Of a stretch of DNA of 64,000 nucleotides, positions 1 through 11,986 are shown piece after piece. The DNA comes from Halichondria panicea (lineage: Eukaryota > Porifera > Demospongiae > Suberitida > Halichondriidae): contig NC_087377.1 in the NCBI RefSeq assembly GCF_963675165.1, positions 11,828,632-11,892,631 on the forward strand. The letters are read 5' to 3'. Each line of letters starts with the position of its first letter. Position 1 is the stretch's first letter. The translations under genes were made by a program, and so were the position numbers. Below the pieces are notes generated by a model. It ran no database searches and had not been told where the DNA came from. It was given only the letters and a program-made list of their open reading frames with translations.

Positions 1-2183
1 CACCTCCACACAGATCACTGTTTCCTACAACACATCCTATGCAGTGACCATCAGAGCTGTCAACTGTGCTGGAATGATCTGAGTCAAGAAAGTCAAATTG
101 TGTATCTCAATTTTAGTAAGCTATAGCTATTTCATGGTTTTATACGTACAGATACACGCATTGAATACATAATTATATGTACAGTATTCTCTAAAAGGAA
201 TGTTGATCTCATGCATTAGATCCCCCAGTCATCTGTAGTTCTCCTGTTTCACCGTCTAGAGGTAGTGTGGACATCATGGTGGGACACCACCCTTCTCACT
301 GGGTTCACAGGTCACCTATCGCTGTGACGAGGGTCTGTTCCCCCCTGATGTGAGGACCAGCACATGCACTGGTGTGGAGGGTAGGGGAGAGTGGGTGGAG
401 AATCCTGGGAGCTTGGTGTGCAGGGAGACACCAGGTATAATTATAGTCTACATTAATTTTTCTGCTGTGTATATAGCTATATTACAGTCAACGTACTACA
501 CTGTACCTGCCGTATACCATCCAATACTACTACTATAGTACCAAGTGTGTCACAACGGTGCTATAGCTATATACAGTATAATTTTAGTATAATTGTCTTG
601 TATACGTTGCATTTCACGTACCACAGTCAACTGCTCTCTACCCTCGGAGCCATCCAACGGAACTATAGTGAACTATGAGAGGTTGAATGAGACGGTGTTG
701 GAGGGAACAGTGCTGACTGACTTACCAGTGTGACAATGGACTCTCACTGATAGGACTCTACACCATCACTTGCACTAATGTTGGAGTCTGGAGCACTAAG
801 CCTGAGGCAATCACGTGTGTGTCACCAACTGAAGGTGAGGGTAATTAACCGATTAACCCGAGGCACATAGGCAACCATGGGAGTTGCGGTAATCCCTAGG
901 TTTGTTTGTCTGTGTTTTAAGTCTGCTCACCTGGTTGCCATAGCGCCTTCGTTCACAGTACGGATAGCCTCAACGCAACAAGTTATAATTATTGGCATGC
1001 ATGTTGTGATCTTGATTGAAAGCAAGCAAGAAGGTGTACGATATGTAGCTAAACGTGGCTTTAATTTGAGGCACGCCATTACACAAGTCGTACATGATTG
1101 TGTATATGCAGCCATGTACGTGGAGCCTTATTTATCACGGGAAGACTTCTTTACTGGCTCTAGATCTACTGTGAGCCTATACTCCGGTCCCACTGCATGT
1201 CAGGTGTCCTATATATACATGTACTAGCTTGTAACACTCTAGGCTTCGATTTTTGCTATAGCTGTGATCCTAACGGTCCGGGACTCCCATTGTATTTTCA
1301 GGGTTTATTTCAGTGTGCTAGTCTTAGCGGGTGATATTTCACCTGCTTAAAATGTTCTGTCACCCATTTGGAGCATATATGTAAATTGTGTACCTATAAA
1401 TCACCCCTCAATTGCAATTAAATTTCATACTTAGTAACTTGTAACAACAATGTGCATTATCCCTAACAATGTGTTTGCTTAGTCACAATCAGTAACCACA
1501 ATGATGTCACATCATGTAGCTGGTACATTGTATATCCGAGTAATCATTGTGAATTTCTCCTTTGGCGGCCAGCTACTCAGGAGTCAGGAGTCAGGGGGCT
1601 AATGCCCCCGGCCCATGTTTTGTCCCTGAAATTTGACTAGGGAAGTTGGCACCTATGCAAATGGCTCATCTGCCAAATATTTATTCTAGTTAAACGTTAA
1701 TTATTTTATACGAGTGAGGATCAATAATTATCAAAACCTAAATTAGATCTAGTACTGGTAATTATCCTTGCTAGAACGCAATAGTTAGATCGTATGAGGT
1801 CAATTTTTCTGCTGATTTGGTTCAAAATATTCTAGTAACAGTACAACACAGTGTATACTCTGGGTGTGGTATACAACTGCCTCAGGCTTCTATCTCAATA
1901 TTAATTTTATTGCCAATCCTCCACAGCTGCCACCCTATCAACTGGTGTAACTCTTGCCATCAGTGTTACTACTACTTTCGTTGCGTCTACTATCCTTGGA
2001 TTTCTCGCTGGACTCCTAGTGATGTACTCGTTCACGCGTAAGAAGGCAGTGTACTACACCAGAAAAACAGCATTGTCTGTTGTAGAACCCACTAAACCAG
2101 TTGGTCCTGTTTATGAGGAGGTGTCACCCAAAGAGGAGATTGAACTGAACACTAACCAGGCGTACGGACCATTAGGACTGTGA
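1..2183 (+). pseudogene. G1: Ig/FN3/CCP receptor family member, 5'-truncated by window edge, broken
   Basis: Seen: the 3' half of a receptor gene. Bases 1-116 end an FN3 domain (TIRAVNCAGM), but a 5-base insertion brings a stop directly after it. A CCP exon at 229-434 is one base short and shifts frame after RGSVDI. A second CCP exon at 627-834 (NYERLNETVLEG) has a 4-base CTGA duplication and then a stop. The last exon, 1927-2183, is intact: transmembrane helix (VASTILGFLAGLLVMYSF) and tail with GPVYEEVSPKEE and QAYGPLGL. The first CCP type found in paralogs is absent between 116 and 229. The intron before the last exon is over 1 kb and holds a dispersed repeat. With three frameshifts I infer a pseudogene; exons left of the window are unseen. 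Confidence 0.8.
846..1260 (+). repeat. Dispersed repeat with TTAACCCGAGGC end, copy 1
   Basis: The stretch starts TTAACCCGAGGC, then a GTTTGTCTGT run, then CTGCTCACCTGGTTGCCA and GGATAGCCT. The same order of blocks recurs at 30684-31000 (same strand) and, reversed, at 22590-22748 and 33170-33517. It sits in the last intron of G1. An ORF of 116 codons lies inside it but follows the repeat rather than any conserved protein, so I do not call a gene. Class unknown (SINE- or MITE-like). Confidence 0.6.
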
Positions 2184-4440
2184 AACTTCATGCTACTGCA
2201 CTAACTATCATCATGCATACAATTTAAGTTTTCTAGCCAGTGTTATAAGTGTTTCACCTGCTATATAGTTTGCTAACCATTTACTTCAATCATAATTATA
2301 ATAACATAATAATATTTGTTAATAAAAAAAAATAATATATATGCACAACAGATCGCTAAACATTATTTTAACAATAGTATAATCTTTGTTAATAAAAAAA
2401 TGTATACATGCATGCATGCACAACATTGAGAGAAGCTACAGTTACTGTTCTGTCAAACTGTCCAGATACCTGCAGTTAATAATAAAGGAAGTGCATTACA
2501 TCTGCCATAATTATGAAGTTAGGAATTCGAAGTATAATTATATGTAAGCAAAAAATTTATTGCGCATATGTAAATTATTATAGTTTGTTTATAAGAGACA
2601 TTCCATGTCAAGTCACCACAAACAAAATAATGTGCACCCCTTCAGATGTCAATGAAACCTGGCATATACACATACACACCTATCCATTATATTAGTCGAA
2701 TGAATCAGCCGCACCTCTCAGAGAGGAATTACGTCTGAGTACTCTCTACGTAATATCATGGCAATGGAATGTATTAGTACAAGCTGACAAAACCATAAAA
2801 CCATGATTATTATAACAGTGCCACATCCGCTATCTCTGTTTACACAACATTTGCTTGCTACTCAACCGCACGTATTTATTTATAACTGGTAATTTTCGTT
2901 GGTGCAAATTTTTGTACAACCTACCCATTTGTATTCGTACAGCTGTCCCTTGTCTAACTGAGGGTATGCTGTCCTCAAGATTGGCAAAGAACAGTAGGAA
3001 CAGTTCATCCAGCCACAATCTGAGGAGAGTGGGGGAACACCAACAGCCAGCCAGCCAGTCAGTACTCTATAATGAAGTACAGTACAATTGATTGGAGCAC
3101 AAAATCAAACAATTTTATACCCTCAAATGAAAGTTCCTGTTACGCTTGCGTTGCACGTTTTATGAAGTCATAAAACCACAAACTGAACGGTAGCGTATTA
3201 TTCATAAATGCACCGTAATTACGTATAATTATTGTTCTTTGGAGAAATCGCTGAGGTACAATATTATTCTGTACGTAGCTAGCTAGTAACTTTACTAGTG
3301 TGTGTCCAGGGGCACATGGGCACATGAAAAGCAATGGGGAGACTCAGCAGAATTAACGCAAGGCTGGAAGAAGATGAGAAAGTTGGCAGTAACGAATCAA
3401 CTCAATGTCCTATTCAAACTATATAACCTCCAAACAAAAGGAAAATCTCTGTATCATATCCGTAAATACCATAATAATTGTAAGCAGTACAAAAGGTTTG
3501 TAAGTCAACCAATAAACACATTCTGTAGTAGGGTGGGTAGATTAGGTAAAGGCTTAAGAATAATAAGCAACAATCACTCTGCATGATCCAAACAGCCGGT
3601 AAAGACCCACTATACTAAAAACGAGTGAGACAACATTAATTTTAGTGAGACAAAAATTAAGGGTTGAGCATGTGTGTGTGGGGGGAGGGGGGGAGTAGTA
3701 TTAAATCAGTCAATAAATGCATTAAAATGAAACGAAGGAAGATTTACTTACGTAGATGTTGTTAAAATGAATAGCTTGTATATTGTCCCACTTACTCATT
3801 ACCACTAGATCTACCACATGCCATATCTAATGTACTTTCATTGAAGTCACTCAGTCACTACTCTATAATGAAGTAAGAGAGCTCAAATACAATACATACA
3901 GACAATTAAGGGAATGAGTATCGTAGTGTTTCTTATATCGGGAATTAGAAGTTACCGTCTAAAAGAGGTGAATGAGACATATAAACCGATTTAAACATTG
4001 GACATTGGTAGACTAACACTCACCGTCTCTTAACGGCAGGCTATCTTCATGGAAACACTACAACAGTACTCTCACCGTTCGTCCCACGTATACAGTCTCT
4101 GACAATCCTTGTTCACCTTATATATGTGTGTCATGTTGTGTGTGTGTGGGGGGGGTTGCTGAGCTGTAATGAAAATAGGGTTTAGAGGATGTGCAAGCCA
4201 CTTGATCTAGAGCACTGCATGCATGGCTCTGGGAGAGTAGATACATGTATTACGTAATTATTGTGAAGATTGTGAGCAAGTATATTTCGAGGGTATAAGC
4301 TTTTGCGGAATGACCGGTTTTTGCGGATTTAATGTCCGTGGAATAGCAGCCTTTTGCAGCATGCATGCATGCGATATTAAATTCGTGGGCATATATAAAT
4401 GTTTGCTTAATCAGCGAGAGAACAATTATACCCTTGATTA
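2184..4440. other. Intergenic between G1 and G2
   Basis: AT-rich spacer with AATAAA-like runs just after G1 (2320-2400), a CATGCATG run near 2409 and a G-rich run at 3676-3694. The only coding-like pieces are the two minus-strand exon relics listed separately (2925-3019 and about 4075-4115). A 94-codon ORF at 3302-3586 has no recognisable domain, no splice context and no paralogous copy, so I leave it uncalled. Confidence 0.5.
2925..3019 (-). pseudogene. Minus-strand exon relic W (HEAT-like, unrecognised gene)
   Basis: Read on the minus strand, an open 95-base segment lies between an acceptor (CTCCTCAG) and a donor (GTAGGT). It encodes LWLDELFLLFFANLEDSIPS followed by VRQGTAVRIQM, amphipathic helical sequence like a HEAT/ARM repeat. 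It belongs with the other minus-strand exon fragments in this window (V, X, Y, Z), which always lie upstream of or between the + strand receptors. I do not recognise the parent gene. Exon V of the same set is at about 4075-4115, altered (NKDCQRLYTW). Confidence 0.45.
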
Positions 4441-4563
4441 GTCTTATGTTCTATAATCTGTCTATATGCGAAAACAGGAAGTGTATTAATATTAATGACT
4501 GTAAACAATTGCAAAGGAGGTTGTCTAGTCAGCATCACATTAACCTTCTAACTGTCAATAGAG
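4440..4563 (+). promoter_or_regulatory. Conserved upstream segment of type B gene G2
   Basis: About 120 bases before the G2 start codon match the upstream DNA of G6, G7 and G8. Shared blocks are AAAACAGGAAGTGTA, then AAAGGAGGTTG, AATCAGC-like sequence and CTGTCAA just before the ATG. GGAAGT is an ETS-type core. Conservation beyond coding DNA suggests promoter or 5' UTR, but recent common descent alone could explain it. Confidence 0.4.
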
Positions 4564-6463
4564 ATGACACTAATAGAGATAATAAAGCTCATTAGAGTTC
4601 TCCTGATTTGCTTTCTGGCTAGCTTCAGCACTGGTAAGACTGACTTTCAATTATAGATTTCCTTACATTGCTGCATGTTTCATAAAGCACAATATTCAGT
4701 GAGTGTGGAGAGACCTTGTCCAATGGAGACAGTCACTTTCACCTGCACTGCTATAATGGAGATTCCATGAGATGGGTGCCATCAGATGCAACTCCTATCA
4801 CTATCATCTCTTCTCCCTCTGGTCTCAATGTACCCAATGTTGTATCAGGTTACACCGTAACACTGATTGCATTCAATGACACTACATTAACATCTACTCT
4901 GTCAAGAACAGCAGAGAATGGGATCACTGTGTTCTGTGTGGACCCACTGCCTATTTTAACCAATATAGGATCTTCAACGATCCGATTGGTTGGTGAGTTG
5001 CAGTTAGCTATAGTGTATCGTCCATTGTCTGACTAAGTTACATAGATCCACCAGGACCACCTTCAACCATCAGACATTCCATTCTGAGCAGCTCATCCAA
5101 TGAAGCTAGTGTATCTGTACAGTGGGACCCTCCTACTGAAACTGGTGGTAGAGATGACCTCACCTACACAGTGACCATCTCACTTCTGGCTCAGCTCTCT
5201 ACTACTGTCCTCACATCCACCTCTGTCACTGTGACTGCTCAATACAATGTGGACTACACTGTCAGTGTTGTGGCTACCAACTGTGCTGGGAACAGTACAA
5301 CAGCTGAGTACAACTTTAGGATCGGTGAGTCGCCATCGTCTTTAAACAGCACACTTCACTGACCTCCTCTAGTGCAGGCAACTGTCCTGTGTTGATCAAC
5401 CCCATGAATGGAGCTTTTGGACCAGTCTCCAGCAGATTATCAGGATCAACAGTAACCATCCAGTGTGACGCTGGGTATATGTCTGCTGTTACGATGGTGA
5501 CATGTGAGGGTACACTGATGTGGAGTCCAGACCCTGAGGCTATTGAGTGTACATCACTATTTATAACCACACCTACTCCTACAACTCGTGAGTTTAAGCT
5601 CTTGACTATATATTTACCCCGTGTGTGCATGCGCAGCGCGCAGCAGAGGATAGAGTGATTGGTGTGTGTGTGTCGGTTTGTGTATGTGTGTACACACAAC
5701 AATGAGCTGTTTGAGCGAACTAGACACTTTCATTTTTTAACTGCTCTACTTATATGCAGTTTAACTTGTAGGCAATCTTCGAAGATGACAAACTAATCAA
5801 TCTAATCGTTGCTTTATAGATTTACGATCATATTAATTCCCCTAATGATAAGTTGTTACGGTAAAAATTATTGTATCCGTTTTGCTGCTGTGCGATGAAG
5901 CTCAACGCACGGGGTGAATGCTCTACTGAGCATCTTGTTAAATACTTCAAACAGTATGTTATTTACACAGCTGCTCCTCCAATGAACTGCAAGGCTCCAC
6001 TATCACCACCACGGAATGGCACCATCAGTGATCATTCAGTACCAGCTTTTTCCGATACACAAGTGAAATTCCAGTGTGATGTTGGACTGTTCCCTGAGGG
6101 CATAATGACTGCCACCTGTCTAGCTACAGGAGAGTGGGACAAAAACCCAGTGGAGACAGTCTGCAGAGGCAAGTGTATTCATTACTTAAAGTAATCATGC
6201 TTTTATATACCTTGAACCACTTATACAGCTGTTTCTTACAATTGCGCCAGCCTAGATGGGAGTCGATTTGATGCAGCTGTCTCCATCAGCGTGGTTGTCA
6301 CGGCAGTTCTATTCACCGTCATTGGATTGTTGATGGGACTCTTGATAATGTATTTGTTCATTCATAAAAAGAATGTGTACTCCCCGTCAGCTAAAGAGCG
6401 AGCTAACGTAAGACCCAGATTGAACTGAATACTAACCAGGCGTATGGACCAGTAGGACTGTGA
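4564..6463 (+). pseudogene. G2: type B receptor, Ig frameshift and truncated tail
   Basis: Exons by paralogy: 4564-4633 signal peptide (MTLIEIIKLIRVLLICFLA), 4700-4992 Ig, 5046-5324 FN3, 5378-5587 CCP, 5971-6168 CCP, 6239-6463 TM/tail. All junctions are phase 1. The Ig exon carries a 2-base insertion at about 4752 (intact paralogs read TAPGDSLRW), giving an early stop. FN3 and both CCP exons are open. In the last exon 46 bases found in G8 are missing after RANVRP, removing the YEEV motif and shifting to a stop at 6426-6428. The donor after the second CCP is GC (AGAG|GCAAGT), as in G7 and G8. The CCP-CCP intron holds a repeat (5610-5945). Likely a pseudogene; a sequencing error at one site would still leave the tail deletion. 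Confidence 0.8.
5610..5945 (+). repeat. Dispersed repeat beginning CCCCGTGTGTGC, copy 1 (in G2 intron)
   Basis: About 330 bases starting CCCCGTG..CGCAGCGCG, then GTGATTGGTGTGTGTG, GAGCTGTTT, GGCGATCTTCGAAG-like sequence, and ending CGCACGGGGTGAATGCTCTA with GAGCATCTTGTTA. Other copies lie at 23998-24415, 29830-30684 (interrupted) and 34615-34970. Those three precede the start codons of type B genes; this one sits in an intron. Class unknown. Confidence 0.6.
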
Positions 6464-6634
6464 AACTTCTGGTACTTTCATCAATAGATGCATGTACATG
6501 TAACAATTACCATAATTTATATAGCTAGCACGTACTGCAACTGTTCATTATCAACAACTTAGAACAATGTAAACAGAGTTGTTGGCATAAGTCATGCAGC
6601 TACGTATATATCAACGACTCACATTGGATCGTGT

Positions 6635-7285
6635 TGTTCTATTCTCCCTCTGAAGATCATTCTCCCCAGCGGCTGATGGAGGAAGGTGAGACAGTCCACT
6701 CCAGCAGACTGTATACCAGGCATTGTCACTGCTCTGTGAGGGTAGAGCGGGAGTACTCGTAATAAGTGGAGTATGCAGATCTCATTATCTTGAAATAGCT
6801 TTAAATGTAGAAAACAAGGACAGAGAAACATTGAACACTCAAAGAAGTTAGATACATGTAGTCATGCACAGTATAATTACACAAAATTAATGAAAATGCT
6901 CTACTTCGAACGTTTCTTACAGTGTCAGGAAACTTAGGTGATCTAGCTGGCTAAGAAATTTCAACCCAACCTATCGATAGTACAACATACATCACAACAG
7001 TAACTTTATATACTTAGAGAGCATGCGTGCACGAATCACTATAATTATATAAGTTCTGTGTATTGATGTCGGACCTCCTCTGGGGTCATACTGAATGACA
7101 TAAAGAGTATCCTTTTATCAACCATCTCACCAGTTTGAGCAGTGTCTCCAGGAGGTTTATGTGTTGAGGGTAGTATCTATGTCTGTGTTGTAGTGTCTCA
7201 GCACAGAGGGGGAGGAGGGAGGACACTCGGTCACCACACCCACTCACACCACTCAGCTCTCCAAATAGGAGAATGAAACTGGAGG
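6635..7285 (-). pseudogene. Minus-strand exon relics X and Y, copy a
   Basis: Minus-strand reading shows exon X at about 7125-7285 and exon Y at about 6620-6745. Both match the copy at 21.7-23.5 kb, where X is open (GELSGVSGCGDRVSSLLPLC). Here X has a one-base insertion near its start (after the CTCCAG acceptor) and Y is shifted (readable as QSAGVDCL before a frame change). Fragment of an unrecognised gene, amplified with the receptor array. Confidence 0.5.
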
Positions 7286-7877
7286 GGGGGGTACAAGATT
7301 AGATTTAGTGAAAACTGCTATTACGTGTATAAATATTACACTCTGCAGTGCCTCTATTTACATAACAACACACAACACATTCATAAGCTCACTTGAGGAT
7401 TCTCTTGTGTACACTGGCCCACATTTATCTACCACATAATCTACAAAAACACGTACCCTTAATTATCACAAACACCTTCAACTTGTACATGTAGGTCTAT
7501 TGTATAAAACTGTATATAGACATCAACATTTCAGGTACGTGGGGGGGGGGCCCCGGGCTCTATAGGCTATATACACAGTTATAGTGAGTTAGTATGTTGT
7601 CCACTCTACCCAAGTCAGTCGATGCATGTACACTATATAGATCTAGCTGCTGCAAAAGATAATTTAGTTTACAGGCAAATTTAAGGTCTTCAATAGCATC
7701 TGGTTTTCGCTCCATTCTTTTAATTGTAGATCTATATGTTTTCTTTCACTTTGTTCTATAATCAGGCTCAGCATGCAGTCAGCAATCAACCACAAAATGC
7801 ATTTAAGATTACCAATCATTCTTGTGTGGTATATATATAAACTGGAATGGATCCATCAACTGTTTTGTTTTCAAGGG

Positions 7878-9829
7878 ATGTATTTAATTTTCAGTCTCAG
7901 TCTATTGATTTCTACAGTCTCTAGTAAGTTCAGAATCTACTGAGTAATGTATGCTATATAGATCTATGCAGATATGGTGTGTTTAGCTATTGAACAAAGA
8001 GGGAAATTAGGCAAGCTTTTTATCACACATGCCGTTATGGTCTATTTTTGCAGCCATTCAGTTGACATCCAGCAGTGGTGATGGTGCGGCATGTCCAAAT
8101 GACCCTGTTGTCTTTACCTACTCTGTGAGTGGAACTGTTCTACAATGGATAGCTGATCCTCCACCTGGCTATGTCGTATCTGGGCAGGTGAGACAACTTT
8201 TATTCTCTATTTCTGGTACTCTACTGCCTGCTAGAGTTGAAGGGTTCATGTTTGTAACGAATACAAGTAATGGTACTCTTACCTCCACTCTCACCACCAT
8301 CACTGAGGCGTCCTTGCTGAATGGCAGTGTTGTCACCTGTTCCAGCCGTGGAACAATGGAGTCATGATCAATCACAGTCAATCACAGTGGCCAGTCAGTG
8401 AGCCAAACATAACACTGTAATATTATTGCATCTCAAACAGAGCCTCCATCGTCTCCATCAACTCCAATATTGGCTTCACAACATAATGTAGTCAGTTCCA
8501 CTATTATCACTCTGGAGTGGGACCCTCCCTCCTCTACGTACTAGTGGTGTGTCTGTCAGCTATCATCTCCCCAACACCTCCCTCCGGGTCACCAGCCACT
8601 GTGGAGACCACCTCAGCACAGATCATTACTTTTTACAATATTCCCTACACTGTGGCCATCAGAGCTGTAAACTGTGCTGGATTCAGTAGTGATATTATGA
8701 TGACGATGATTCCTTCTATTGGTATAATTAGTTGCTACACTAGCTAACCTTGTGTTATTTATTTTCTGTATGCTGCAGTTACCTGCCCCTCCAATTCAAC
8801 ACCTGCAAACAGAGTGACTATCAATGGTGCTCCTCCACTGCCTGCACTAGTGGGATCAACACTAAGCTTCACTTGCGATGGACATGCAGACGGTACCATC
8901 AACCTGTGAGAGTGATGGACGATGGTCACCTGACCTCACCATATATAACTGTCCCTCAGGTTAAGTAGATCACTTTCATGACTGTTACTATTTGCCCCCT
9001 TCCTTAGAGGTCACCTGTGGGCCTCCTGTCGCACCTTCCAGGAGGCAGTGTGGACGTTAAGGGCCAGACATCACCCTTTTTGATGGACTCAGTGATAAAC
9101 TTTTGTTGTGACATAGGACTTTTCCCAGCTGGTGATAATTATGTCCAGTACATGTGACAGTGTAGGAGGAGTGGGAATTTGGAGACCAGACACTAATATC
9201 ATTTGCAGAGACATACCTAGTGAGCATGCCGTTAACTATATATAGTGTGTATCATAATTATAGTTATGTTGCATTTCACGACAGTCAACTGCTCTCTACC
9301 CAAGGAACCATCCAACGGTATTATTATAATAGACTATGAGCTGTTGAACGAGACAGTGTTGGAGGGAACAGTGCTGACTTATACCAGTGTGACAATGGAC
9401 TCTCACTGACTGGACCCAACAACATCCCTTGCACTAACGCTGGAGTTTGGAGCACTGAGCCTGAGGCAATCATGTGTGTGTCACCAACTGAAGGTGAAGG
9501 CCATCATGTGTGTACTTGAATGTGAGATATGGTTCGTAATCCCATAATACATCGATTTCACAGGTCCTACTGCCACCTCCGTATCCATTGGTGTAGTTGC
9601 TACTATCAGTGTAATTATTACTTTCTTTGTTGCTGCCATTCTTGGATTCCTCACTGGACTCCTAGTGATGCACCTTTGCTCTCGTAAGAAGGCAGTATAC
9701 TCTCTAGCAGCTAAAGGACAAGCTAACGTAGGACCCACACCACCAGCTGGTCCGGTTTATGAGGAGGTGTCACCTAAAGAGGAGATGGAACTGAACACTA
9801 ACCAGGCGTATGGACCAGTAAGACTGTGA
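7878..9829 (+). pseudogene. G3: type A-prime receptor, multiple lesions
   Basis: Exons by alignment with G9: 7878-7923 signal peptide (MYLIFSLSLLISTVS), 8054-8395 Ig, 8441-8721 FN3, 8779-8959, 9008-9229 and 9285-9493 CCP, 9564-9829 TM/tail. Lesions: the first Ig cysteine is Tyr (FTYSVSG instead of FTCSVSG); CGA to TGA stop near 8366; a GTAC insertion at 8538-8541 and loss of part of the FN3 strand; a CATG insertion at 8883-8886 in the first CCP; extra bases in the second (near 9045 and 9130) and third CCP. The terminal exon is intact and ends YGPVRL. With at least five lesions it is a clear pseudogene. Confidence 0.85.
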
Positions 9830-10679
9830 ACCGTGCATTTTGTTTTCTACCCAACGTATACATTGTCGATCATAATACATGTATAATTATATAGCTAAAA
9901 ATGTAGCTTTAAGGCATAGTTTGAGTTAATAGCATAAATACTTCAGAATCTGCTTATTAAAACCATCACATGTTTTGTATATCAACAAAATAAGCAACAA
10001 TTTTAAGAGAAGTCAAACTTCTCCTAAAGGAAATGCATCACATGCAGCACATACATAAATAGTGGTACTGAAAAACAGGATATTAAATTATCGTAACAAA
10101 TAATTTTTGCTCAGCACGAGTGCAACATGCCATATATTGCACTGGAGCAACATAATGCCCTCGGGGCCTGCGGCTAACTAACTTGTAGTTGTTCGCCTAA
10201 CCGTTACAAAAGCGAAAACTCGGCCTGGGATCGAGGTTAACTAACTTGTTGCCCAATGACGTCAAACTCTTCTGATTGGTCAAGTTTCTCCCTAATAAAA
10301 GACAGTGAATTTTAGTGAATTCATGAATTCCATAGTAAATTCTTAGGTTTTCTTCCTATAAGCAGTATATAGGCCCTGATAAATATGCTTTTTTCACCCA
10401 TTATATTCTATTCTTGAAAAATGTACCTATTATTCACATTAAAAATCTCCTTCATTTACACACAGTGCAAATGCATATTATTATAATCTGCATTATGCCA
10501 TATACATGTAACATAATTATAGAGGAAAGGGATTGGAAACGCATGCGTGTGTATAGGACCAGAAATCGGAAAAAGCGGAAGTGAAGGGTATATGAGTGGG
10601 CGTAGCAGGGCAATGGATTCCAAGGTTAACCCTTGACTTTGCGCAGATGTAATGAGATGCTCTTAATTGCCCGATCACT

Positions 10680-10756
10680 CCACTTTTCTGACTTTCTAAG
10701 AGCCATGATCCAGTTCCTGTTCTCGAATCATGGCTCTCAGAAAGTCAGAAAAGTGG
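10680..10756. repeat. Perfect-type hairpin, 30-bp arms
   Basis: Left arm 10680-10709 (CCACTTTTCTGACTTTC...) pairs with right arm 10727-10756 (...GAAAGTCAGAAAAGTGG), with one mismatch and a 17-base loop. Stands alone in intergenic DNA; probably a small foldback insertion. Confidence 0.75.
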
Positions 10757-11280
10757 CTCGGCGTGTTTCAGTAGAGCCAAATAACCTCAGGACAATAAAT
10801 TGGGGAGTATACAAAGTAGGAGTTAGGTGACTGGCTGAATTAACACACCTTAGATAATGTTAAATTCATACTAAATCTAGCTCAGTGTACAGCAAGACCG
10901 TCCCTGGCGGGAGATAGGGTTTCAAGCCAATGTCAGGATTTGTCTTTGCTGCAACAATAGTTGCAGCCCAATCAGATTGCAGCATTTCTACTGTGGTCTG
11001 TGTCACGTCAAGGTAAAATTGATTAACACCCACTTCAGAATAATAATACTCATAGAATAAAAATTAATGATTATTCATAGCTGCTTATCAGCATGTTACA
11101 TAATTCAGCAAGACAAATCTGGGTGCAAAGCACCTGGTTCTGGCGCAAAGCAGTTATTGAAGCAGGTGTGGCTATAAACTATTTCTTGCACATGCGCAAT
11201 GCACTGTGCAACTGATTAATAGTCTACCACCGAGGTTGGTTGAGAGCAGGAGGTTGATTGAGAGCAGCAACTATGTCGCA

Positions 11281-11965
11281 GAAACTTATGGAGTGCAAAA
11301 TCCTTTTTTTAAGGAACATTGTTCATGAGAAGGCGCTTATTCCTCGAGCCACGGATATTTACTAAACATCAGTGTTATAAAAGCAGTGAAAAACAGTGAT
11401 ATTTACTAAAAAGCAATGATATTATTTTAGTAAAAAGCAGTGATATTTAAATAGCAGTGATATTCACTAAAAAGCAGTGATATTTAGTGATATTTACTAG
11501 TAAAAAGCAGTGATGCTTAGTAAAAAGCAGTGATGTTCAGTGATATTTAGTAAAAAGCAGTGATGTTTAGTAAAAAAAGCAGTAGTTATGGTCGTCAAAT
11601 ATACAAGTAAACTTCAAGTTAATCTCTGGTCAGGTCGAAGGACTAAACAGTAAACATCACTGCTTTTTACTAAACATCACTACTTTTTAGTAAATATCAC
11701 TGCTTTTTGGTAAACATCACTGCTTTTTACTAAGTATCACTGCTTTAGTAAGTATCACTGCTAAATATCACTGTTTTTTAGTAAAATTAATATTACTGCT
11801 TTTTACTAATTAATATTACTGCTTTTTAGTAAATATCACTGTTTTTCATTGCTTTTTATAACACTGATGTTTAGTAAATATCCGTGGCTCGAGGAATAGC
11901 GCCTTTTTGTGGACAATGTTCCTTAAAAAAGGATTTTGATACAAACAACACTCCATAGAAACTGG
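11281..11965. mobile_element. Foldback element with internal tandem repeats
   Basis: The two ends are long inverted copies: AAAATCC(T)nAAGGAACATTGTTC, then CCTCGAGCCACGGATATTTACTAAACATCAGTGTTATAAAAGC on the left, mirrored at 11850-11940 on the right. Between them AGCAGTGATATTTACTAAAA-type units repeat in one orientation up to about 11580 and in the other from about 11645. No coding capacity. About 680 bp; the structure is that of a foldback transposon or a large non-autonomous element. Confidence 0.75.
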
Positions 11966-11986
11966 ACCACTATTTCTCAAGGCCAA

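Larger units (their letters stand above)
6240..10080 (+). repeat. Segmental duplication, copy 1
   Basis: From the G2 last exon through the whole of G3 and its 3' flank, this block matches 36440-40310 almost base for base over long stretches, including non-coding DNA (for example CATCAATAGATGCATGTACA after both G2 and G8). Differences are a few small insertions, G-run length near 7543 and point changes. In copy 1 the A-prime gene (G3) has more lesions than in copy 2 (G9). Confidence 0.85.

Noticed and set aside
877-1227. 116-codon ORF in the G1 intron
   Set aside because: It lies inside a dispersed repeat whose other copies do not keep the frame, and no domain is recognisable.
2925-3019. Naming the minus-strand exons as a specific HEAT-repeat protein
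   Set aside because: The helical pattern is suggestive but the fragments are too short for a secure family assignment by eye.
3302-3586. 94-codon ORF
   Set aside because: No domain, no splice context, no paralogous copy; composition like the surrounding AT-rich DNA.
5316-5702. Long minus-strand ORFs opposite receptor exons (also at 14007-14381, 25249-25602, 47720-48055)
   Set aside because: Shadows of conserved + strand exons; they do not respect the exon borders and encode no recognisable domain.
10633-10830. 65-codon ORF with repeated-looking ends
   Set aside because: It reads through a 30-bp-arm hairpin, so the similarity of its two halves is structural and not coding.
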